In this document: one piece after another, positions 12,035 to 34,507 of the stretch
Layout: every line of letters starts with the position of its first letter
How positions within the stretch are numbered: the first letter of the stretch is position 1
Assembly (NCBI GenBank): GCA_020284085.1
Contig: JACEVL010000769.1
Span: 1 to 64,000, forward strand
Direction of reading: 5' to 3'
Source of the DNA: Aporrectodea caliginosa
Lineage: Eukaryota > Annelida > Clitellata > Crassiclitellata > Lumbricidae
Length of the DNA: 64,000 bases
The notes under the pieces: generated by a model
Database searches by the model: none
What the model saw: only the letters and a program-made list of their open reading frames with translations
What the model was told of the DNA's origin: nothing
Program-made: the position numbers and the translations under genes

Positions 12035-12700
12035 CAGTGCTACCAATCCTTGGGAATTTTCCCAAGATCTTGGGATTTTAGGGTCCACTTGGCATCTGGG
12101 GATTTTCCATAGTAATCTTTGGATTTTTACAGACTAGTTTTTACCATACTTTCCAACAGTAGGCAGCCAAACAGATAAGAAAAACTCGCTCAGTGACTCT
12201 GTCTGAAAGACGTCATTATTATTGTAACTTGTAATCATTGCAATTTGTTAATTCAATGTTTTGCCTCGGTTATTTCTTTCCCAGTTCTTAGCTCGGCATT
12301 TTTGTGAATAATTGTGATTGTTTAAATACGTTTCATTCAGATCGAGGGTGTACCCTAAAATAGAATACGTTAAAATACGTACGTACCTTTCAAAAAATAG
12401 AATACGCGTATAGTGTATCATACACAACTCGGCAACCCATTACGTATAATCTGATGAGCAATGACGTGATTAACGTGTTTTTTGTATTATTTTTGTATTG
12501 TTTACGTAGGCCTACCCTAAAATAGGGTACGTTAAAATACGTACGTACCTTTCAAAAAATAGAATACGTATGGTATGTACCCTCGAGCTTTGGTTTCATA
12601 TGTCATCACAACTCTTGAAATTTCAGTTAGCCTGCTTGGGATTGTTTGGTACACTCTTGGCTAATCTTGGGATTTCAGAAAATGGAGAGTGGTAGCACTG
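12035..12700. mobile_element. hAT-like element, 666 bp, with a nested repeat
   Basis: Inverted ends cagtgctaccaatcc / gagtggtagcactg, with a near-perfect 8-bp duplication (gtcaacgt left, gtttacgt right). Internally, a ~65-bp segment (gtaccctaaaatag, then gttaaaatacgtacgtacc) appears twice in direct orientation at about 12351-12415 and 12511-12572, bounded by inverted gagggt/accctc, which looks like a second, nested insertion. Confidence 0.65.
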
Positions 12701-12730
12701 GTTTACGTAGATAGGCCCTAAATGGTTTTC

Positions 12731-12880
12731 GTTTAACGACGCCATTTCGAAAGGATGATCATTAGCGTCGCAGTCCTGCTCAATACCGGACTTTCATTAG
12801 ATATAGGTTCTGTTTAACGACACTATAAGGAAGATTAGAGTCGCCCTCCTCATTTATCCAGGCTTCGGACTGGCACCATG
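12731..12880 (-). repeat. Two adjacent minus-strand tail repeats
   Basis: 12731-12776 carries only the terminal hairpin (tttaacgacgcc...attagcgtcg). 12811-12880 carries the longer version (tttaacgacac, tcgccctcctcatttatcc, ggactggcacc). Confidence 0.6.
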
Positions 12881-12922
12881 GAAAAAACGACAGTGGAGAG
12901 TTCCCCACTGGCATACCTCTAG

Positions 12923-13289
12923 CATAGAACGAGAATTCGTTACTTGAGGCTTTAATATTCGTAAATATTCGTGAATATTAGGGCATTTTTAATATTCGTA
13001 AATATTCGTAAGTATTCGTTGATGACGTCATTGTTTCCGTTTTGTTTACGAATTAATTTAAGGCTACTAATTTAAGAATATGTGCAGTGGTATTGTAGGC
13101 TAACTGTTCTTGTTTTAAAGCCTAGTGTTTGGCACTGAATTTTTCACAATTAATTGATTTTGAAGAATTAAGAATGAAAAGAAATTTAAAAAATTAATAC
13201 TCGTTGTCCATTTTTAATATTCGTTAATATTGGTCAATTTCTACAAATCTTAATATTCGTAATATGCGCATAAGCTTACTCGTTCTATG
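12923..13289. mobile_element. hAT-like MITE, 367 bp
   Basis: Perfect 8-bp duplication acctctag at 12915-12922 and 13290-13297. Termini catagaacgag / ctcgttctatg are perfect inverted repeats. The interior is AT-rich with many taatattcg units on one strand and no ORF. Confidence 0.85.
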
Positions 13290-13311
13290 ACCTCTAGTAT
13301 GCATGCAGAGG

Positions 13312-13521
13312 CTACTTTGGCTTAACGACACTTTTTCATATCGAAGATGATTAGTGTCGGAAGCAGAGTACAACCTCGTACTCCACGTTTGTATTGCGAC
13401 CGAGCCACCCGCAGTAAAGATCCGAGAAATTAATCTCTGATAAACCGACCGACCGGGAATCGAACCCGGGCCGCCGGCGTGACGAGCGGGCTACCAACCC
13501 ACTCGGCCACTCAGGATCTCT
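13312..13521 (-). mobile_element. tRNA-derived SINE, copy 1 (~210 bp)
   Basis: Flanked by an 11-bp duplication gcatgcagagg (13301-13311 and 13522-13532). On the minus strand it begins with a tRNA-like head: A box gtggccgagtgg and B box gggttcgattccc. A body follows, then a hairpin tail with stem cgacac/gtgtcg, ending in ttaagcc. A second copy is at 53187. It is not a functional tRNA gene: the acceptor arms are lost and the sequence continues into a SINE body. Confidence 0.88.
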
Positions 13522-14225
13522 GCATGCAGAGGTCCTATATTGGAATCTATATATATGCGCACATGCGACTATGCATGATTTATAGAAACCTATAGGTCTG
13601 TTAGGCCTGTATGCATGCATGCGCGCGTCGGTTTTTTTTACATATGTTGCATACATTCAAACATAACTAACTGCATGGATATGACGATGAAAAAATTGAC
13701 ATATATCCTGTTCTGTGTATAACACAGGGACATTTGATGGCAGTCAAGCGAGCGGGGTCTCCATGTCATAGGAAACAGTGGTAAGTAGCGTAAACACTCA
13801 TATCATTTTTCTTAGACAGCGAGGTTTTGGTTGCATTAAACGGATTAAATAGCAAAAAACCGTATTATGAAAGTCCTCTAAGGTAAGGCCGACGATGACA
13901 GCCATAGCAACCGAAAAATGTCATTAGACACTCGATAAATAATACGTCATCTTTAGACACCCTTAAAACGATTTCCGTCAGCGCTTATAACTCACCAGCC
14001 GCGTTGATTGAGAAGTCAACAACATGCTTGCTTTATTATGCCATAGTCCCATAGGAACGGTGAGAACAGATCAAAACAACATTATGTCGATGTGAACGTC
14101 TCTGTTGCCTAAAGATGTCGTTCAACTCTGGACCTTAATCACGACTTGTTCTGCTGTGTAGGAAGGCATTTGATCGCTACTGTAACTCCTTCACGTTCCG
14201 TAATCTGGAGAGCGCCGATCTCAAA

Positions 14226-14376
14226 GTTAGGATTAGACTAGATAAGATTAGATTATATTATATTAGATTTGATTTGATTAGATTATATTGAATTAGATTA
14301 GATTAGATTATATTGAACTAGATTAGAATAGATTAGACTAGATTAGATTAGATTAGATTAGATTATTTCAGATTAG
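14226..14376 (+). repeat. GATTA pentanucleotide array
   Basis: Imperfect (GATTA)n with gatta, gacta and tatta variants, ending about 155 bp before the receptor start codon. It may overlap the promoter or 5' UTR of the receptor gene. Confidence 0.9.
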
Positions 14377-14531
14377 ACCTAAAGATGATAATTATCCTGA
14401 CATCTGTAGATTTCCTGTGAACCCGGTCAGCGAAACGTCTCAACTGCCCCGTCGCTTGGAGCGCCACATATCCCTTCTAACCCTCTACCCACTGAACGCA
14501 CCTCCCCATCAACCCACCCCACCCCCACACA

Positions 14532-19026
<4,495 letters not shown>

Positions 19027-19049
19027 GAGTGGATTTTAATTTCTATCTT

Positions 19050-19133
19050 AGAAGAGAATAGGATGAAGATGAAGAAATGATGATGAGGAGAGAAGAAGGA
19101 GAGAAGAATGTGGAGGAGAATATGGAGGAGGAG

Positions 19134-19164
<31 letters not shown>

Positions 19165-19167
19165 GAG

Positions 19168-19229
<62 letters not shown>

Positions 19230-19910
19230 CAAGAGGAGGAGGAGAAGAGGAAGAGGAGGAGGAGGAGGAGGAGGAGGAAGAGAGGAGGATGACGATAAAG
19301 AAGAGGAGAAAGAGAAAGAGGAAGAGGTGGAAGAGGATGCAGAGGTGGAAGATGAAGAATCGGATGAGGATGGAGAGGAGGATGAATAGGCGGATGAAGA
19401 GAAAGATGACGAGGAAAAGCAAGAGGGGCAGGATAAGTGAAAGAATCAACTTAAGAGGAAGATTTTATAGAAGAGGAGTAGATGTGGGAAGATGAATATG
19501 AGCAGTAAGAGCATGCGAAGGAAGAAGAGGAGGAGGAGACAAAGGATAAAGAGGAGAGGAAGAGGTGGAAGATGAGGAGGAGGAGAAAGAGGACAAGAGG
19601 AGGAAGAGAAGGGAAGGAAGAAGAGGAGGAGGAAGAAATGGAGGAGAAAGCGGAGAAGAAGAGGAAGAGGAAGAGAAGGATGAGGAGGAGAAGGAAGAAG
19701 AGTAAACAGAATAGGAGGTAGAGGAGGAGGAGGGAAGAAAGAGGAGGAGGGGAAGAGGAAGAGATGGAAGAGGAGGAGAAGGAGGGAGAGGAGGAGAAGG
19801 ACCAGAGAAGGAAGAAGCGGAGAAAGAAGGGGCGGTAGAGGAATAGGAGGAAGAGGAGGAGGAGGAGGAAGAAGAGGAGAAGAAGAGGAGGAAGAAACTG
19901 AAAAAGTAGG
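19050..19910 (+). repeat. ~850-bp polypurine tract (GGA/GAA-rich)
   Basis: Starts within ~30 bp of the receptor stop codon and is almost entirely A and G on the plus strand. It probably includes the receptor 3' UTR or lies just beyond it. Glu/Arg/Lys-rich and Ser/Pro/Leu-rich open frames on the two strands are artefacts of composition. Confidence 0.9.
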
Positions 19911-21095
19911 AATAGGTTGACGAGTTAATGATGTAGACAGAAAAAAAATGAAGAGAGGGAAAGGCGTAAACGTGAAAGGCGATTAATACCACTCTAGATT
20001 CTCCTGGAACGAGACTCACATATCGGCACCGTACCAGCACATATCAGGCAGCTTTTGTTTCAATCTTGAATTAAGAGAGTAGGCGATTGCGCGCTCTACT
20101 GACAAAGAGATATACAAGAGCTGCGCTTACGCATATCAGCTCTTTTATCCCAGTTGTCATGACCTTGTTATCCAGTTTTTCCTCATGTTTGCAGTTAACC
20201 GCGGTCGTCTTGGCCTATCTTTATTTTAAAAAATATATTACCTTAGCTTATGTGTTACAACTTAGTAGCATTGTACCCGGCTTCGCCGGGTTTTCCCCAG
20301 GCGTAAGTTTTAAGGGCTGCAAATAAAGACTACTTGAAACCCGTTAGCATATACAGTAAGTCCGGATGCACATGGATTACCCTAAATTAAATGGGATCCA
20401 AGTCCAGATTGCTTCTGGATTACCCAGAATCAAATGAGGCACAAGACCGGATTGTCTGTCCTCTGTGTCCGCTGTTGTTCGTCACGAATGCCAGCCATTG
20501 TAAATCGACGGAATAAACAGTCTGAAGAGATTGAACAACCCCCCCCGTCACCCCCCACACACACACACACACACAGCCATGAAGACATAATAGACCGACC
20601 GTCACGACGCATAGATCATGCATATGCATGCCTACATTATGCATATTCATCACTACATTTATCAAGCGCCGATACAAGGCATCTCCTCACTACTATTGCG
20701 ATATCCGTTTAGGAAATATCTTCGGCGAAAAGCGAACGTGACACCATTCATCCAAATGGACGTATACTGCGAAGCCGATGTTGCTGCATGGTAATATATC
20801 CTTCACGGAAGGATGAAGAATGGAACCTTTGAATAGCGTCCATGGTCCTTTCTCGTCTACCCGTAGAAAGATCGGGGGACTGGAGTCACGATTCATTCGC
20901 ACCCGACCGAGATTAATCACAGGTCAAGACTTTTGTATTTCAGCCTCGTATGCGTCGGCTGTTTTGACGCCACCTGGGATTTTTCTATAATGATCCTTCG
21001 TGACCGGCTCTCAAGGAAAAGGCGATTGCCTGTTTGATGGATCTGAGATGGGGCAACTTTTGGATAAGTTAGGCGCTACGTGTAAACGTATAGAG
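19911..21095. other. Region without recognisable genes
   Basis: Contains two related copies of ggattaccc...aaat..gg at about 20372 and 20417, a short (CA)n at 20557-20575 and a possible aataaa polyadenylation signal near 20322 for the receptor. No supported exon. Confidence 0.5.
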
Positions 21096-21262
21096 AGAAT
21101 AGACTGATTGACTGACTGGCTGCCTGACTGAATGAATGACTGTCTGACTGAATGACTGACCGACTGACTGACTGACTGACTGACTGAATGATTGACTAGA
21201 CTGACTGACTGACTGACTGACTGACTGACTGAATGACTGACTGACTGACTGAATGACTAACA
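21096..21262 (+). repeat. GACT tetranucleotide array
   Basis: Imperfect (GACT)n with gaat variants. Confidence 0.9.
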
Positions 21263-21409
21263 CCCTGTAAGACAAATCTAACACCCTTATATTAATCACT
21301 ACAAGCTTCTGTTATAAACAGTCATAACTAATAGAGTTTCACACTGTAATTAATTTTTGTGTCATTAAAATTAGCTCGAGCAGCAGCAAAAAACCTATGT
21401 AGATTGTAA

Positions 21410-22165
21410 AAGCTAAAAACAGCCAACTAGTGTTACATCAGAATCAATCACAAGATTTCACACAGCGTAACTTATGTTAATAACTAATTCAACCAGCCAT
21501 AAACAAATCAGGAGGACTACAAAAACTAAATGTTACCAGCTTATATCACATCAAACTCAAACAACAATAGATAATCCCCGTGTATCACAAGAACTAAATG
21601 CGACCAAATTGTACCATTTTAGAATCACAAATTATAAGTGCAACCATCTCGTGTTAGCCTACTTCAAAATCAACAAATAAATTTCACATTGTAACTTGTG
21701 TTTGCAGTTAACTCAGATAGTAATAAAAATCATGTTGGATGACAAAACCTAAATACAACCAACTAGTATCACTCAAACAGCGATTATTATATTCGTTTAT
21801 TGATAACAAAAACCGGTAGACACATCGCTATCAGGTACATTGTGATATAGCAAAAAATACGAACAAAAATACTAGTGAAAGGTTCTTATTACAGCGACAA
21901 AATGAGTTTGTTCTAATCGGAGTAGGCCTATATGTCTGAGAATATCAATGTCCATGCCTGATAAATTTACCTCAGGGACAGTGTAGGCAATTGTATAATG
22001 AATGTTAGATGAGAGAACATATTATACGCGTTATTATACAAAACCAATGAGATGAGATAATTTATCATAGAGATCGATAGAAAATCCTGGAGGAACACAA
22101 AAACTAAATGCAACCAGATCAGACCCCCATCAATATCAAGAAGTGAATACAACCAATTTGTGAAG
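21410..22165 (+). repeat. Degenerate repeat of acaaaaactaaatgcaacca units
   Basis: Variants of this unit occur near 21408, 21519, 21588, 21744 and 22097, separated by about 70-350 bp, just 3' of chitinase A. A tttatt at 21796 reads AATAAA on the minus strand and could be the chitinase A polyadenylation signal. Confidence 0.4.
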
Positions 22166-22209
22166 CAATCAACAGCAAAAGTTCACATCAGGTTATATTG
22201 CCGCTACAA

Positions 22210-30508
<8,299 letters not shown>

Positions 30509-30690
30509 TCTGTAGCGATGTTGAATTCAATGTAGATGAACGTGGGATGCTCGCGCTATCTCTGTACAGCTTCTTCTCGTAAGACGGATGTCGCTGTAGG
30601 AATGTCTCATCGAGAGGACGATCCTCGCTTAAATACTCTCCACCTCTGCGTAGAATTACAACACCCGTGTGTTTGCCAACGGTTGATTGA
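30509..30690 (-). promoter_or_regulatory. Chitinase A proximal promoter and 5' UTR
   Basis: Closely matches the block upstream of chitinase B (57344-57545). A TATA-like tatttaag lies at 30635-30628 on the minus strand, 120 bp from the ATG, exactly the distance in B. The conserved stretch extends about 50 bp upstream of the TATA element (ggtgtcgtaattc-type sequence and ttttaatcatcaatcaacc). Confidence 0.7.
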
Positions 30691-30771
30691 TGATTAAAAG
30701 CAGACTGTTTGAGGCGTGTATGATATTCTTCGTCTCGGGGCCGTAGTAGACCAAATAGTGCTTGCTTCTGA

Positions 30772-31224
30772 GGGTCGTCCATTAATTATGTCAACAAAAT
30801 AGGGGGAGGGGTTTGGAAAAGTTTGACAGTGTTGTTGACAAGGGGGAGGAGGGTTCGGTACAAGTTGACGTCAAGAAATTTTTCTCCAATAGGCCTAAAT
30901 CAACACAGACCCTTCCAAATGATAGCGAATCAATCAGAAATGCTAAAAATGTATAAAGTGCTTAATGTTTAAATTAATACTACCAAACAGCTGGGAATAA
31001 ACTATACTCATATATTTTGAAATTCGAGATTGCATTTTTAGTGTAAAAATTAAAAAAAATGATTCTACATGTATTGAGCCATTTTGTTTCTTTTTTGTAG
31101 GGGGGGGGTTCTGGGATTGTTGACATAATTTTTAGGGGGTCCGTCAATGTTTGACAGTTGTTGACAAAGGGGGGCGGGGGGTCAAAAACTGCCTAAAATT
31201 TGTTGACCTAATTAATGGACGACC
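30772..31224. mobile_element. 453-bp MITE upstream of chitinase A
   Basis: Ends ggtcgtccattaatta(t/g)gtcaaca are inverted repeats. A 5-bp duplication tctga flanks it (30767-30771, 31225-31229). The paralogous upstream sequence near 60727-60745 (attctgaaggaatgtagc) has a single tctga and no insertion. Interior contains G runs and no ORF. A truncated copy lies at 42115-42225. Superfamily not determined. Confidence 0.85.
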
Positions 31225-31229
31225 TCTGA

Positions 31230-31625
31230 AGGAATGTAGCGCTTGTAAATTGCGAGCTAGGTCTCAGTATTTATGCATTCAGTTAAAAGGTTTTCTGCAC
31301 TTCAGTGACCTGTACAAATTAAAATAGTATTAGGTAAACATAATGACTCATTCATAACTCACCTCCGTAGAGAAAACAATTGAGCCGTCGCAGATTGCCA
31401 TTAAGTTAAACGAAAGCTATTATTGAACTGTGCGACATCTGCATTAGCAGTGGGCGGTAGAGAAAAATCGCAGGTGTAGCAAATTTTCACGTTAATTGTA
31501 ACTGTAATGAACTTCATTTCTGAGTATCAGTTTCAAGATGCCAAATCAGTTAAACAATTAAATCAAAAACAAGTGTTACATAAAATCAATTTATAATTTT
31601 AAAACAAACCCATATGTTACAAAAA
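31230..31625 (+). repeat. Unclassified dispersed repeat, copy 1
   Basis: Shares long blocks with 60730-61110 (+): gcattcagttaaaag, cacttcagtgacctgtac, taactcacctccgtagaga, tgagtatcag-ttcaag. Its 3' half also matches 38190-38390 (-), inside BOLA1 intron 6. The copies upstream of the two chitinases may have travelled with the gene duplication. Confidence 0.6.
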
Positions 31626-33239
31626 ATGAAATTGGAACTGGAAGTAGACCTGTGACAGATGGTAAGTCATTAAAGGCAGATCCATAGAAGTTATAGAAGA
31701 GCAGCAGTTGGTCATTCCATAACATAACATAGCGCATAACATAACAAGGGTTTTAAGTGGTTCAGAAGACGTTTGGTCTGTGTTAGAACCACTGCAATTA
31801 ACCTGGAACATGATTAATAGCCCAATTTTCCTAGCTTCTTCTTAAAAGCTGTGATAGTGTCCAATGAGACAGTACTATCATCCAAACTATTCCACAAATC
31901 TACAACTCTTGCACTGAAGAATTTCTGCCATAATGTCCCTTTTGGTTTTTAGGCCTACTACATTTGCAGTAGTCCTATATCTAGCAATTTTGCATTTTAC
32001 AATAATAGCAGAAGTAGGCCAAGTCGTTAATAATTATCTCTGAAACGATAGGCCTACTCTCGATCAATTCTATTCTAATTATTAATTAAAAGCAGTAAGT
32101 TTATTAATTTTAGGCATCGTGCGATTTCAGATTGTTTTCTGGTTCTGTCATTATTATAATAATAATTTCGTACTCGTCAGGTGGCGCTAGGGGTGTTGCA
32201 ACAGGCAGCGACAGTTACAGTAACTGTAGCCTACTAGCCGGATTTATTTATTGTAAATTACTAAGGCATTTAAACGATATATTTAGGTGAAGGGGGGGGC
32301 TACATATATGTTTAGAGGAGAATGCAGTAGGCTATACAGTAAAATAAAATGCTGTAAAATAAAATGCTGTCATTAAGGCAACGCTCATTTATCAGAATTA
32401 GTCATAACAGAGACCTTCGGCTAAAGTAGCGGATTATAGGCCTATAGGGACCATCGCATAATAAAAATTCGTAGCAAATTAGGATGTATTTATACGCACT
32501 TATTGCTGGCGCAGATAGCTGCAGCAGAAAAACTCGGCCAGAACATGAATGATTAAATGTCTGCTACTAATGCTAGGCCTTATTACACGATTTTTGGCGA
32601 TATTACAATAGGCCTACAATGTAATACAAATGAAAATTTATAGCGCCACACTCCTAGTCATAGTGCAATGTGAACAGATGAGTTTTTAATTTTGTTTTAA
32701 ATTGAGCAACAGATGTGCACTGGCGAACTGCAGTTGGAAGTCTTTAAAATAGATGCTCGCTTGACTGGACCGAGTCAGGGATACAATTAAGACATCTGAT
32801 GCTAGGGCAATAAATTAAAATAATTATTATTTTCTTTTACCTGTAACTCTGGGAATTAGTAGTTGAAATATAAATTATTAATATCATCCAAAAAACTTTG
32901 TTTTGACCGGTTTACGCATTCACGACCTTTGCGCTGGATTTCCGAAGTTTCACTATGCGCAATTTAGACCGGGTAATTTCACGCACGGTCACAATTTTAT
33001 GACGCACCCTGAAGAACGAGAAACAATAGTTTTATTTTAGAGTTTTATTTTATTTTATTTTAACTGTGAAAGTAGTTCGTTTTGCGTGTTTTTTGGACTT
33101 TCTGGAACTTAAACAGATAATAATGCATACTGGTGGGTTAATGTTCCATATTACACAGTTTAGCATGTGACTTTCTATTTGTTGGTCGTTATAATTATTA
33201 TAATTGATTTTAATTGGCGCTATACAGTAAATAAAATGC
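31626..33239. other. Region without recognisable genes
   Basis: AT-rich DNA with repeated short motifs (taggcctac, ataaaatgctgt twice at 32343 and 32358). I found no exon with domain support or splice continuity. It may contain the BOLA1 or chitinase A upstream regulatory region. Confidence 0.5.
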
Positions 33240-33367
33240 TGTATAGCCTTAGCTACCATGCTCCACTTCAAAACTGCCTGCACCATTGCTACCTCCGTTG
33301 TCCACTCCAAGCTCGTCCTCAACCTTGAATCCACCAAAATTAAGGGTTTGCAACTTATCCAAAACTC

Positions 33368-33877
33368 GGCAAGCTTATAGTATCGGGGGCTGAAGGATAC
33401 AGTGCGTAAGTTTACTGGCGTCGTGAGTGTCGGTTAGCGTCAGATTAGGGTCGCCCGAATCGGTTAAACCCGAATCCCCGAAAACGCTGAAAACAGACAA
33501 AAGCCCGAATTCCCCGAAAACAGTTTTCTAGAAAGCGGCCGAGCTCCCCGAAGTTAAATTGTAAACATGACATAGACTTAGCGTGGCCTTGATGTATATC
33601 TATATACTGCCTATTCAAATGTTTATTTTTTATTATATTCATTCGGGTCGGACTTAGAAAATCAATTTCGGGGATCCGGCCGAATTTAACGCCGAAAATG
33701 CCTTTCGGGGATTCGGGTTTCGGGGATTCGGGCCGCACCCGTCAGATTAGGCGTTGTCAGGGTCGGTTACGGTTAGGGTTAGTGTCGTCATTGGAAAACC
33801 TGGCACCGTCCGGCGTCTGCACACCATGCCCAAAGACACTGTATAAATCCTTCAGCCCCCGATACTATAAGTTTGCC
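33368..33877. mobile_element. 510-bp TIR element with 8-bp target duplication
   Basis: Perfect 8-bp duplication caaaactc at 33360-33367 and 33878-33885. Termini ggcaagcttatagtatcggg / cccgatactataagtttgcc are inverted repeats continuing for about 30 bp. It interrupts a LINE fragment and is itself interrupted at 33448-33740. Possibly hAT-like by duplication length, but the ends do not begin with CA. Confidence 0.8.
33448..33740. mobile_element. 293-bp MITE nested in the previous element
   Basis: 9-bp direct repeat gtcagatta at 33439-33447 and 33741-33749. Ends gggtcgcccgaatc... and ...gattcgggccgcaccc are inverted, with repeated cgaatccccgaa motifs inside both arms. Non-coding. Confidence 0.75.
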
Positions 33878-34507
33878 CAAAACTCACTAGTCTGAGCTGT
33901 CACAAGCATGCCAAGCCTAATCATATGACTTCCATTCTCAAATCACTCCATCGGCTAAAAATCCCAGAGTGAATCTACTTCAAAGTCTTATCACTAACCT
34001 ACAATATTCCCAGCCCAAGTATCTTAGCGAACTCCTCATCATCCAGCCACTCCTCGTATCTCGGTGTTATTCGAACCCGGTCACTACTCATCTCAATTTC
34101 TCCAACCGATCGACGTACCACGCTGCATCACGACTGTGCTTAATAGATGCAGAAATAAGAATAATATCAATGTCTGGTTGATTCGCTGGTTAGCTAACAG
34201 TTAATATTTATATTGTTGATTTTTTTTGGATTTGTTCTTGAGTATGTTGTGATATCTGTGTTTTTGTTTTGTATGTAGGAATCACTAAGACTTTGGCTAA
34301 CGTTTTCTGGGGTAAGTGAGTTAAGTAAAGTCTTGGTCCAGGTGTAGGGGTTTTATCGTTTTGAATGCAATTTTTGTTGTGGTTCACTAGTTAGCACTTT
34401 AACAACGAGCTGCATTGGTTTTCCAGTCACTTTTAGTACACTCTCGTCGTTAAAGTTAAGTTTAAAGAAAGGCTGTTACAGAGGGATGGGCCAACCACTG
34501 AAAACCC

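Larger units (their letters stand above)
33240..34160 (+). mobile_element. L2/CR1-like LINE fragment split by a younger insertion
   Basis: 33262-33360 reads CTIATSVVHSKLVLNLES and KGLQLIQNSA, the RT end. After the insertion at 33368-33877 the sequence resumes with broken frames recognisable as LKSLHRLKIPE, IYFKVLSLTYN and YLSELLIIQP (33935-34060). It is a degenerate host for the nested elements. Confidence 0.75.

Noticed and set aside
13440..13510. A functional tRNA gene
   Set aside because: A and B boxes are present, but the sequence runs on into a SINE body with target duplications, and a second copy shares the whole unit.
19048..20040. Glu/Arg-rich or Ser/Pro-rich proteins
   Set aside because: Composition artefacts of the polypurine tract; both strands open at once.
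20280..20300. Terminator-like hairpin cccggcttcgccggg
   Set aside because: Short GC hairpin with no bacterial context; not meaningful as a terminator in an animal genome.
33765..33785. Interstitial telomere repeat (ggttagggttag)
   Set aside because: Only about two degenerate units, inside a transposon.
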